NCBI GenBank assembly: GCA_900544975.1
Contig: UQXI01000028.1
Coordinates: forward strand, 1-40,512
Source: an uncultured Eubacteriales bacterium
Lineage (GTDB): Bacteria > Bacillota > Clostridia > Oscillospirales > Oscillospiraceae
Length of the DNA stretch: 40,512 bases
Direction of reading: 5' to 3'
This document shows, in pieces, positions 33,242-40,512 of this stretch (positions are counted from its first letter, which is position 1; every line of letters begins with the position of its first letter). The position numbers were made by a program, and so were the translations under genes. A model generated the notes under the pieces. The model was not told where the DNA came from. It worked only from the letters and a program-made list of their open reading frames with translations, and searched no databases.

Positions 33242-35659
33242 CTACTGCCGGATGGCAGGCTTGCGGCCGGTCTTTTTCCCCTCTACCGCAATGGGTTTGG
33301 GCTCTTCCGGCTTCAGCCGGTCCCGCACCGGAGACTCCAGCAGCAGCGCCGCCTCCAGCACCGTATCCACATGCTCCGCCGTAATGAAATTCAGGGACTT
33401 CCGCACCGTCTGATCGATTTCCTCCAGATCCCGCTGGTTGGCCTTGGGGATGACCACCGTCTGCACCCCGTGGCGCAGGGCCGCCATGGTCTTCTCCTTG
33501 AGACCGCCAATGGGAAGCACCCGGCCCCGGATGGAAATCTCCCCGGTCATGGCAATGTCCCGCCGGACCGGGGTCCCGGTGAGGGCGGAAACCATGGCCG
33601 TGCATACTGTAACGCCTGCCGACGGACCGTCCTTGGGAATGGCGCCCTCTGGGAAATGGACGTGAATGTCCCGGTTCTTGTAAAAGTCCGGGGGAATTCC
33701 CAACACCTCCGCCCGGGAGCGGATATAGCTGAGGGCCGCGTGGGCAGATTCCTTCATCACATCTCCCAGGTTGCCGGTGAGCTCCAGCTTCCCGGAACCA
33801 TCCATTACATTGACCTCCACCTCCAGCGTCTCCCCGCCCACACTGGTCCAAGCCAGTCCGGTCACCAGACCCACAGGGTCCGACGGCGGCAGCCGGTCCG
33901 GCAAATAAGGGCGGACGCCCAGGAATTCCTCCAGGTTGCTCCCGGAGACGGTAATCCGTTTGGGACCGTCCTCTTCCACCAGCCGCATATCCGCCTTCCG
34001 ACACAGGGCGCCCAGACGACGCTCCAGATTTCGGACGCCAGACTCCCGGGTGTAGCAGGTAATGATCTCTCCCATGGCGTCATCGGTGACGCGGAGCTGG
34101 GACTTTTTCAGGCCGTGCTTTCGCATCTGCTTGGGAAGCAGGTGATTTTTTGCAATCGTCCGCTTCTCCTCATCCGTATAGGACCCCAGCTCAATCACCT
34201 CCATCCGGTCCAGCAAAGGCCGGGGAATGGTGTCGGTGGTGTTGGCCGTGGTGATAAACATACACTCACTCAGGTCAAACGGAATCTCCATATAGTGGTC
34301 CCGATAGGTTCCATTCTGCTCCCCATCCAGCACCTCCAAGAGGGCAGACGAGGGATCGCCCCGATAATCGGCGCCCATCTTATCCACTTCGTCCAACAGA
34401 ATCAGGGCATTCATGGAACCGGCCTGGGTCAAGGCCGTCATAATCCGGCCCGGCATGGCCCCCACATAGGTCTTCCGGTGGCCACGGATTTCCGCCTCAT
34501 CGTGGACGCCGCCCAGAGAGATGCGGGCCATATTCCGGTTCAGGCACCGGGCGATGGAGTAGGCAATGGACGTCTTACCCACACCGGGAGGGCCCACCAG
34601 GCAGATGATCTGACCCGGCAGCTCCGGCGCCATTTTCTTCACCGCCAGAATTTCCAGGATTCTCTCCTTGACCTTCTCCAGGCCAAAGTGGTCCTCATCC
34701 AAAATCTTCCGGGCCGCCTGGATATCCACTCGCTCCCGGGTCCGCCGATTCCAAGGAAGCTCCAGAACCGCATCCAGATAGTTTCGCAGCACGGCCCCCT
34801 CTGACGAGCCAAAGGGCTGCCTGGCCATGCGGCTCACATCCTTCAGAAGCTTCTCCTCCACCGCCTCGTCCAGCTGGAGGGCCTGAATTCGGGTTTGGTA
34901 GGACGCCACTTCCTCCTCCTCGTCCTCTTCTCCCAGCTCGTTGCGGATTACCTTCATTTGCTCCCGGAGATAGTAATCCCGCTGGCCCCGGTCGATCTGC
35001 TCCCGGGTTTTGTCCTGCATCTCCGACTCCAGCTTCAGGACCTCCAGCTCATGGCGCAGCAAGCGCAGCGCCATATCCAGCCGCCGTACCGGGTTCAGCT
35101 GCGCCAGGAGCTTCGCCTTCTCCTGATAGCCGAATGTGGCGTGCTGACCTATGGTGTCGGCCAAAAAACCCGGTTCATGGAGGGCCAAAATCCGAAGCTG
35201 CAGCTCCTGGGCTGGCTTCTGGATCAATTCCAGGAACTCATCAAAGAGCAGCACCGCCTCCCGCATCAGCGCCTCTGCCTTGGGGGAATTGGGGTCACAA
35301 TTCTGCTCCGGCACAGACTCCACCCGACCGGTCAGGCAGGGCTCCTCCTGGAGATAGTCCTTCACCAGCGCCCGGTACTCACCCTCCACCAGAACCCGCA
35401 CCAGATCCCCCTGAACGCGGAGAACCTGCTTGACCTTGGCGACCGTACCAATTCGGTACAGCCCATTTTCCGTGGGCTCATCGTCTAAAATGTCCTTTTG
35501 TGTGATCAGAAAAACCCGCTGGTCCCCCTTCATGGCCAGCTCCAGCGCCTTCACCGATTTCTCCCGGCCCACGTCAAAGTGGATCAGCTGTCGGGGAAAC
35601 ACCGTAAGCCCGCGCAAAGGCAGCACCGGCATTTTTTCTGAAATTAAGATTTCGCTCAT
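33242..35659 (-). CDS. lon: ATP-dependent protease Lon (LonA)
   Basis: This 805-residue AAA+ protease degrades damaged and selected regulatory proteins in the cytoplasm. The N-terminal LAN substrate-binding domain (PVLPLRGLTVFPRQLIHFDV) is followed by coiled-coil helices. Next come the AAA+ module with Walker A GPPGVGKTSIAYSIA and Walker B LILLDEVDKM. The protease domain has the catalytic Ser680 in KDGPSAGVTV and the Lys in the IGGLKEKTMAA segment. The ribosome site GGAAAGGAG precedes the ATG. It lies between clpX and engB in the common Firmicute order. The 35660-35824 gap upstream carries short GC hairpins (GGGGC / GCCCC); no CtsR or CIRCE element was seen. Confidence 0.97.
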   Translation of the reverse strand: MSEILISEKMPVLPLRGLTVFPRQLIHFDVGREKSVKALELAMKGDQRVFLITQKDILDDEPTENGLYRIGTVAKVKQVLRVQGDLVRVLVEGEYRALVKDYLQEEPCLTGRVESVPEQNCDPNSPKAEALMREAVLLFDEFLELIQKPAQELQLRILALHEPGFLADTIGQHATFGYQEKAKLLAQLNPVRRLDMALRLLRHELEVLKLESEMQDKTREQIDRGQRDYYLREQMKVIRNELGEEDEEEEVASYQTRIQALQLDEAVEEKLLKDVSRMARQPFGSSEGAVLRNYLDAVLELPWNRRTRERVDIQAARKILDEDHFGLEKVKERILEILAVKKMAPELPGQIICLVGPPGVGKTSIAYSIARCLNRNMARISLGGVHDEAEIRGHRKTYVGAMPGRIMTALTQAGSMNALILLDEVDKMGADYRGDPSSALLEVLDGEQNGTYRDHYMEIPFDLSECMFITTANTTDTIPRPLLDRMEVIELGSYTDEEKRTIAKNHLLPKQMRKHGLKKSQLRVTDDAMGEIITCYTRESGVRNLERRLGALCRKADMRLVEEDGPKRITVSGSNLEEFLGVRPYLPDRLPPSDPVGLVTGLAWTSVGGETLEVEVNVMDGSGKLELTGNLGDVMKESAHAALSYIRSRAEVLGIPPDFYKNRDIHVHFPEGAIPKDGPSAGVTVCTAMVSALTGTPVRRDIAMTGEISIRGRVLPIGGLKEKTMAALRHGVQTVVIPKANQRDLEEIDQTVRKSLNFITAEHVDTVLEAALLLESPVRDRLKPEEPKPIAVEGKKTGRKPAIRQ

Positions 35660-35824
35660 GAAGTCCTCTCCTTTCCGCGCAGCCGCCGTGGAAGCGGCGC
35701 TCGTGGAAATTCATGGTATTGTGGGGCTGTGCCCCGTAGAAAGTGCGCAAAGGAGGCAGTGACCCTGCCCCCTTCCCGCATTCGTGTCTTACTCTCTTGC
35801 AGCCGGAGTCCCCGTGCCGGGATC

Positions 35825-37096
35825 TCAGGCGCCGGTCCGCACCCGGCTCTTTGGCCTGGGATGGCTCTCATCCCGGGTAATGAGCGGCTGGCCGCCTTGG
35901 ACACAGCTCTCCGTCACCAGCACCTTTTGGATGGCGAGATCCGAGGGAATCTCATACATGATCTTCGTCATGATCTCCTCCATCACCGCCCGGAGTCCCC
36001 GGGCGCCGATCTGCCGGTCAATGGCCTTCTGGGCAATGGCGCCCAGGGCGCTGTCTTCCAGCTCCAGCTCCACATGGTCCAGCTCCAGCAGCTTCTGATA
36101 CTGCCGGGTCAGCGCATTTTTCGGCTCCGTCAGGATCCGGATCAGATCCTCTTTGTTCAGGTTCTGCAAAGCGGTAATTACCGGCAAGCGGCCCACCAGC
36201 TCCGGGATGATGCCAAATTTTAGCAAATCATGGGGTTGAACCTGGGCCAGCAGCTTCCCCACATCCCGCTGGTTTTTGTTCTGAACGGGGGCGTCGAAGC
36301 CAATGGCAGAACGGTCTGTGCGGGTCTCGATGATCTTATCCAGCCCATCAAAGGCGCCGCCACAGATGAAGAGGATGTTGGTGGTATTGACCTGAATCAT
36401 CTCCTGCTGGGGGTGCTTTCGTCCGCCCTGGGGCGGCACATTGGCCACGGTGCCCTCCAGGATCTTCAGCAGGGCCTGCTGGACTCCCTCGCCGGATACG
36501 TCCCGGGTGATAGAAGTATTTTCACTCTTCCGGGCAATTTTATCCATCTCATCGATATAAATGATGCCATGCTCCGCCAGATCAATGTCAAAATCCGCCG
36601 CCTGCAGCAGCCGCAGGAGAATGTTTTCCACATCGTCTCCCACATAGCCGGCCTCCGTCAAAGTGGTGGCGTCGGCAATGGCAAACGGTACATTGAGAAT
36701 CTTGGCCAGGGTCTGGGCAAACAAGGTCTTGCCGCAGCCCGTGGGGCCAATGAGCAAAATATTGCTCTTCTGCAGTTCCACATCGGAGCTCCCTCCGAAG
36801 TAGACCCGCTTATAGTGGTTATATACCGCCACCGACAGGGCAATCTTGGCCTCCTCCTGGCCCACAATGTAGCCATCCATAAAGGTCTTGATCTCCCTGG
36901 GGGTGGGCAGCGTCTCCGGTACCCGGAGCTTTGTCGCTTCTGGCTGGGGGGTGTAGTCGTCGTCCAGCAGAGAGCCGCAAAGGCGGACGCAGTCGCTGCA
37001 AATATACACACCGGGTCCGGAAATCATCCGCTCCACCTGGGTCTCGCGTTTGCCGCAGAAGGAGCAGCGGATTCCCTGTTCATCGCGTCTTGCCAT
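35825..37096 (-). CDS. clpX: ATP-dependent protease ATP-binding subunit ClpX
   Basis: This 423-residue AAA+ unfoldase feeds proteins to ClpP. The N-terminal zinc domain has Cys11, Cys14, Cys33 and Cys36 (CSFCGK ... YICSDCVRLC). Walker A is GPTGCGKT (about residues 117-124), Walker B IIYIDEMDKI, the RKH pore loop is seen in GGRKHPQQEM, and the IGF loop that docks on ClpP is present in SAIGFDAP. Sensor and C-terminal regions (ELVGRLPVI, GARGLRAVMEE) are normal. GGAGG lies 6 bases before the ATG, and clpP ends 18 bases upstream, so the two are co-transcribed. Confidence 0.97.
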   Translation of the reverse strand: MARRDEQGIRCSFCGKRETQVERMISGPGVYICSDCVRLCGSLLDDDYTPQPEATKLRVPETLPTPREIKTFMDGYIVGQEEAKIALSVAVYNHYKRVYFGGSSDVELQKSNILLIGPTGCGKTLFAQTLAKILNVPFAIADATTLTEAGYVGDDVENILLRLLQAADFDIDLAEHGIIYIDEMDKIARKSENTSITRDVSGEGVQQALLKILEGTVANVPPQGGRKHPQQEMIQVNTTNILFICGGAFDGLDKIIETRTDRSAIGFDAPVQNKNQRDVGKLLAQVQPHDLLKFGIIPELVGRLPVITALQNLNKEDLIRILTEPKNALTRQYQKLLELDHVELELEDSALGAIAQKAIDRQIGARGLRAVMEEIMTKIMYEIPSDLAIQKVLVTESCVQGGQPLITRDESHPRPKSRVRTGA

Positions 37097-37114
37097 GAAA
37101 ATCCTCCGATTTCA

Positions 37115-37696
37115 TCAGCGGGTGGTCAGGACCTTGTCAATGAGTCCGTATTCCAGAGCCTCCTGGGCAGACATGAAGTTGTCCCGCTCGCAGTCGGCAG
37201 TCACAACTTCCACCGGCTTGCCGGTGCAGTTCGCCAGGATTTCGTTCATCCGCTTCTTGATGGTCTCCAGCCGCTTCAGGTGCAGCGCCATATCCGTCAC
37301 CTGGCCCTGGGTCCCGGCAGAGGGCTGATGGATCATCACCTCCGCATTGGGCAGCGCCATCCGCTTGCCCTTGGTCCCGGCAGCCAGCAGGAAGGCTCCC
37401 ATGGAGGCGGCCATACCCACACAAATGGTGGCCACGTCGCATTTCACATACTGCATGGTGTCAAAAATCGCCATACCAGCCGTGACACTGCCGCCGGGGC
37501 TGTTGATGTAGAACTGAATGTCCTTGTCAGGGTCCTGAGACTCCAGATACAGCAGCTGGGCCACTACCAGACTGGCAGTGGTATCGTTCACTTCCTCTGA
37601 CAGGAAAATAATGCGGTCGTTGAGCAGACGGGAGAAAATGTCATAGCTCCGCTCCCCGCGGCTGGTCTGCTCCACAACGTAAGGTACCATACTCAT
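37115..37696 (-). CDS. clpP: ATP-dependent Clp protease proteolytic subunit
   Basis: This 193-residue serine peptidase forms the tetradecameric chamber used by ClpX. With the start at 37696 the triad falls at Ser98 (GMAASMGAFL), His123 (VMIHQPSAG) and Asp172 (ADCERDNFM), the same numbers as in Bacillus ClpP. The frame is open from 37726, but the ATG at 37696 has GGAAAGGAG 9 bases upstream and gives the normal N-terminus (MSMVPYVVEQTSRGERSYDI). It lies between tig and clpX, with 51 bases separating it from tig. Confidence 0.97.
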   Translation of the reverse strand: MSMVPYVVEQTSRGERSYDIFSRLLNDRIIFLSEEVNDTTASLVVAQLLYLESQDPDKDIQFYINSPGGSVTAGMAIFDTMQYVKCDVATICVGMAASMGAFLLAAGTKGKRMALPNAEVMIHQPSAGTQGQVTDMALHLKRLETIKKRMNEILANCTGKPVEVVTADCERDNFMSAQEALEYGLIDKVLTTR

Positions 37697-37747
37697 CGTC
37701 CAAATCTCCTTTCCAAACTGAGACATTCTAACCGGGAAAGTGGAAGA

Positions 37748-39058
37748 TTATTCCTCTGTCTTGGACGCTTCTTCCGCTTTGGGCTGCACCGCAACGGCAG
37801 ACTCCGCAATCAACTTGACCGCCTTGCGGACCTGGAGATCCTGACGCAGGCTGTCTACGCCAGCCAGGGCCTTGACCCGCTCCAGCTCCATGTGATAGGC
37901 ATCGGCCAAGTTCTGGTACTCAGCCTCCACTTCCTCCTCAGAGACCTCCAGATGCTCGGCCTCAATGATGGCCCGCAGGGTCACCTCAGCCCGTGCCTGC
38001 TTCTCTGCGGCGGGACGGAAGGCCTTGCGCATGGTGTTGAGGTCGCCGCCCATCATCTTGGCATACTGCTCGATGCTCATGCCGCTGTTCTGGAGCTGAA
38101 ACGCGAAGTTGTTCATCTGGCGGTCCAGCTCCTCTTCCACCAGGGACTCGGGCAATTCCATGGTGGCGTTCTCCGCTGCTTTTTCCACAGCCGCCGTCTC
38201 AAAGGCCTGCTCCACTGCTTTGGACCGCTCTGCCAGCTCCTTGGTCCGGATGTCGGCGCGCAGCTCGTCCAGGGTGTCAAATTCCGATACGTCCTTGGCA
38301 AACTCATCGTCCTTGGCGGGAATCCGCTCCACGGTGATGCTGTTCACCTTTACATGGAACACCACGGGCTTACCAGCCAACTCCTTGGCGTGGTAATCCT
38401 CGGGGAAGGTCACATCCAGGTCCTTCTCCTCGCCAGCGGACATGCCCACAACCTGGGCTTCAAAGCCGGGGATGAAGGAGCCGGAGCCCAGGACCAGGTC
38501 AAAGCCCTCTCCCTTGCCACCCTCAAAGGGCACGCCGTTCTCAAATCCCTCAAAGTCAATGTTGGCCGTATCGCCACTTTCTGCAGGGCGCTCTACAGTC
38601 TCCCGGCTGGCCACATTCTTGGCCATGCGGTCCAGCTCCGCTTCCACCTCGTCATCGGTCACAGTGGGCTCCACCTTCTCCACCTCCAGGCCCTTATACT
38701 GGCCCAAAGTCACTTCGGGGTAGAGGTCAGTCTCCAGGACGATGGTGGCAGAACCGTCTTCCGCAATGTCCATGTTGAGGAGGCTGGGACGGCCCACAGC
38801 CTTCAGTTCCTGCTCCACAACCGCAAACTGGTAAACCTGGGGGAAGATCTCCTCCAGACCATCTTCATAGAACACGTGCGCGCCGTAAATGGACTCAATG
38901 AGCTTCCGGGGCGCCTTTCCCTTGCGGAAACCGGGGAGCTGGATCTCTTTCCGGGCCTTCAGGTAAGCTTTGTTGGCGCCGGCGTCCATCAGATCCCGCT
39001 CAATCTCCAGGGTAATTTTGGCCTTGGAGCCCTCTTTTTCGATGTTCTTTACGTTCAT
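37748..39058 (-). CDS. tig: Trigger factor
   Basis: This 436-residue ribosome-associated chaperone and peptidyl-prolyl isomerase folds nascent chains. The N-terminal ribosome-binding domain contains the signature region LPGFRKGKAPRKLIESIYG near residue 45. The FKBP-type isomerase domain (about 155-245: AESGDTANIDFEGFENG, VLGSGSFIPGFEAQVVGM) follows. The helical C-terminal arms end in an acidic, Ala-rich tail. Binding between trigger factor and ClpXP in the same operon order is usual for Firmicutes. AGGAGG is 9 bases before the ATG. A promoter lies at 39142-39170. Confidence 0.96.
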   Translation of the reverse strand: MNVKNIEKEGSKAKITLEIERDLMDAGANKAYLKARKEIQLPGFRKGKAPRKLIESIYGAHVFYEDGLEEIFPQVYQFAVVEQELKAVGRPSLLNMDIAEDGSATIVLETDLYPEVTLGQYKGLEVEKVEPTVTDDEVEAELDRMAKNVASRETVERPAESGDTANIDFEGFENGVPFEGGKGEGFDLVLGSGSFIPGFEAQVVGMSAGEEKDLDVTFPEDYHAKELAGKPVVFHVKVNSITVERIPAKDDEFAKDVSEFDTLDELRADIRTKELAERSKAVEQAFETAAVEKAAENATMELPESLVEEELDRQMNNFAFQLQNSGMSIEQYAKMMGGDLNTMRKAFRPAAEKQARAEVTLRAIIEAEHLEVSEEEVEAEYQNLADAYHMELERVKALAGVDSLRQDLQVRKAVKLIAESAVAVQPKAEEASKTEE

Positions 39059-39139
39059 GTTGTTTGTCCTCCTATATTGCGGCCGCCGGAGCAGCCATCC
39101 TGATTTACAAATTCACAAAGCTGCGTGTTGGTATCCGCC

Positions 39140-39877
39140 CTATTCTAGCAAATTGGCGGCGGATTGTCCACCATTTTCTTGTATTTCTTCCGAAATAATC
39201 TTGGCTGGGCGGAAATTTAGGTAATCTGCTGCCAGCAGGCGGAACTCCACTCCGTCCCACAGGCCTTCCATGGCCAGCTTGTGACTGATCCCATGGAGAT
39301 GGCCGTAATAGCAGGCCCGCACGTCATAGCGGCGCAGCAGCTCCAGAATCTCCGGGCACTCGTAGCCCCGGTACCGGGGCGGATAGTGGAGGAAGCACAG
39401 CTTGGTTCGGTCCCCCGCCGCCTGCAAGGAGGCCTCCAGGCGGCAAAGCTCCCGGCGAAACACCTTCTCGTCATGCTGGCCGCTGCGTTCCTCTTCAAAA
39501 AACCAGCCCCGAGTCCCGCACAGAGCATATTCATTATAAAAGTAACAGTTGTTGTGGAGTACATACAGATCCTGAAAGCCGTTTTCCTCGCAGAACCGGT
39601 AGAATTTGGAAGCGGTGGTCCACCAATAATCGTGGTTCCCCTTCAGAATGATTTTCCGCCCGGGAATCCGGTTGATCCAGGCAAAATCTGCCCTTGCCTG
39701 GTTCAGATCCATCCCCCAGGTGAGGTCTCCCAACAGCACTGTGGTATCCCCCGGCCCGATGACGCTGACTCCCTGGTTCAGCTTCTCCAGGTAGCCCTCC
39801 CAGACGCCGCCAAACACATCCATCGGCTTCGCGCTGCCCAGGGAAAGATGGGTGTCCCCCAATACAAACAGCGCCAT
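39140..39877 (-). CDS. Metallophosphoesterase (calcineurin-like)
   Basis: This 245-residue metal-dependent phosphoesterase has the whole motif set: GDTH near residue 7, GDLTWG near 50, GNHDYWW near 75, a His in FLHYPPRY, and GHLHG near 190. Those residues bind two metal ions. Such proteins hydrolyse phosphodiesters or monoesters; this branch (conserved in Clostridia, opening MALFVLGDTHLSLG) has no proven substrate. It lies between thrC and tig, 16 bases after thrC, and is probably read with thrC. Confidence 0.88.
   Translation of the reverse strand: MALFVLGDTHLSLGSAKPMDVFGGVWEGYLEKLNQGVSVIGPGDTTVLLGDLTWGMDLNQARADFAWINRIPGRKIILKGNHDYWWTTASKFYRFCEENGFQDLYVLHNNCYFYNEYALCGTRGWFFEEERSGQHDEKVFRRELCRLEASLQAAGDRTKLCFLHYPPRYRGYECPEILELLRRYDVRACYYGHLHGISHKLAMEGLWDGVEFRLLAADYLNFRPAKIISEEIQENGGQSAANLLE
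39142..39170 (-). promoter_or_regulatory. Promoter of the tig-clpP-clpX cluster, inside the end of the upstream gene
   Basis: On the minus strand, TGGACA (39165-39170) and TAGAAT (39142-39147) are 17 bases apart, with TGC before the -10. It lies within the last codons of the metallophosphoesterase gene and leaves a leader of about 75 bases. Confidence 0.6.
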
Positions 39878-39893
39878 TTGAGATTCCCCTAAC

Positions 39894-40512
39894 TTACTTC
39901 AAAAAGTCGGTGACAACAGACTGCATCTGCTCCTTCTCGGTCCACCCGTCAAAGCGCACCTGCTTGTCCTTCAGTGTGGCCAAAGGCTGCGGTGCTTTTA
40001 CGCCAGTTACCTGCTCCAGCTGCTCCAACAAGGCAGTGCCAGAGGCCTTATCACTGATTTCCAAGGCGTCCAGTACAGCATCACAGAATTTAAAGGGGCT
40101 GGCAGTAGAGGCTACCACAGTTTTAGCAGTATCTCCGGTCGCCTTTCGGTACTGATCCAACACGTGGAACGCTACAGCGGTGTGTGTATCAATCAGATAG
40201 CCGTGCTGCTTTTTCATTCCAGCGATGGTCTTTTCCGTATCCTCTTCTGAGGAATATCCGCCGGTAAAGATGGCCTGAATCTTCTCTCGGATGGCATCGT
40301 TAACTTGATAACAGCCGTTTTCCTTCAGCTGATTCATATAATCTGTCACCAGCTGATCATCGCCATCGGAGAGCAAGAACAACAGGCGTTCCAAATTGCT
40401 GGAGATCAGAATATCCATCGAGGGAGATACCGTCGTATAGAAAGGACGGTTGCGATCATACCGGCCTGTGGCAATAAAATCGGTGAGCACGTTATTGCTG
40501 TTGGAGGCACAG
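39894..40512 (-). CDS. thrC: Threonine synthase, C-terminal part (5' end outside window)
   Basis: The frame is open to the window edge and gives the last 206 residues of the PLP enzyme that converts O-phosphohomoserine to threonine. The segment CASNSNNVLTDFIATGRYDR is highly typical of ThrC, followed by TVSPSMDILISSNLERLLF and, near the end, DTHTAVAFHVLDQYRKATGD and STASPFKFCDAVL, all of the long-form threonine synthase seen in Clostridia. The N-terminus and the PLP lysine are outside the window. The GTG at 40490 is an internal codon, not a start. Confidence 0.93.
   Translation of the reverse strand, partial: CASNSNNVLTDFIATGRYDRNRPFYTTVSPSMDILISSNLERLLFLLSDGDDQLVTDYMNQLKENGCYQVNDAIREKIQAIFTGGYSSEEDTEKTIAGMKKQHGYLIDTHTAVAFHVLDQYRKATGDTAKTVVASTASPFKFCDAVLDALEISDKASGTALLEQLEQVTGVKAPQPLATLKDKQVRFDGWTEKEQMQSVVTDFLK

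Noticed and set aside
33050..34804. 584-codon open frame on the plus strand
   Set aside because: It is antisense to lon, whose motifs and length are complete. GC-rich third positions open the opposite strand.
37892..39103. 403-codon open frame on the plus strand
   Set aside because: It is a shadow of tig; the residues (His, Leu, Gly rich) are typical of antisense reading.
37097..39139. CtsR or CIRCE heat-shock operators expected before tig, clpP or clpX
   Set aside because: I looked for the heptad direct repeat and the TTAGCACTC inverted repeat and found neither.
1..40512. CRISPR arrays, tRNA and rRNA genes, complete insertion sequences
   Set aside because: No regularly spaced repeats, cloverleaf sequences, rRNA stretches or intact transposase genes were recognised on either strand.

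Overview
The window looks like chromosome from a GC-rich, anaerobic, spore-forming gut Firmicute, most likely of the Oscillospiraceae type. This is inferred from the gene content: a type III glutamine synthetase, the Firmicute order tig-clpP-clpX-lon-engB, a small protein of the kind found in spore formers, SLH-anchored surface protein, and GTAGGGGCGGAC-type palindromic repeats. No rRNA, tRNA or CRISPR array was seen. Two islands are visibly richer in A+T than the rest: about 480-2960 and about 12880-14930.

Layout. 1-279 is the end of a Pro/Cys-rich small membrane protein. 280-2985 is an eroded mobile island. It holds two tandem 3' ends of large serine recombinase genes and an AT-rich P-loop ATPase gene, and an exact 20-bp direct repeat brackets the ATPase and the second recombinase remnant. 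2986-5249 (minus) is a two-gene cell-wall operon, a TagO-like transferase followed by UDP-GlcNAc 2-epimerase. 5436-6716 (minus) is an aspartate-type aminotransferase, divergent from glnN (7089-9179). A phosphotransferase-fold kinase, pyrG and a Cys-rich FMN alpha-hydroxyacid dehydrogenase follow on the plus strand. 12987-14650 is an ABC-2 exporter pair of foreign base composition.

14929-16961 (minus) holds glpK overlapped by a GNAT acetyltransferase. It diverges from a PLP enzyme of the methionine gamma-lyase / aluminium-resistance type and a MATE exporter. 19893-20286 holds an inverted pair of repeat elements and a strong terminator.

20287-27693 (minus) is a surface-proteolysis locus: a 2045-residue subtilase with PA, Ig-like, BspA-type LRR and SLH regions, preceded by an ArsR-like winged-helix regulator. 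The two promoters share TTGTTMACAA-type operator sequences, which suggests a dedicated repressor circuit. Peptide use continues with the M18 aminopeptidase and oligoendopeptidase F operon (27885-30934).

31074-39058 (minus) is housekeeping: DEAD-box helicase, engB, lon, clpX, clpP and tig, then a metallophosphoesterase and the 3' part of thrC at the window edge.

The most interesting points are the shared operators of the regulator and protease pair, the recombinase-scarred ATPase island flanked by a 20-bp repeat, and a CARRTTGCAAYYTG palindrome that covers the -35 box of two unlinked promoters.
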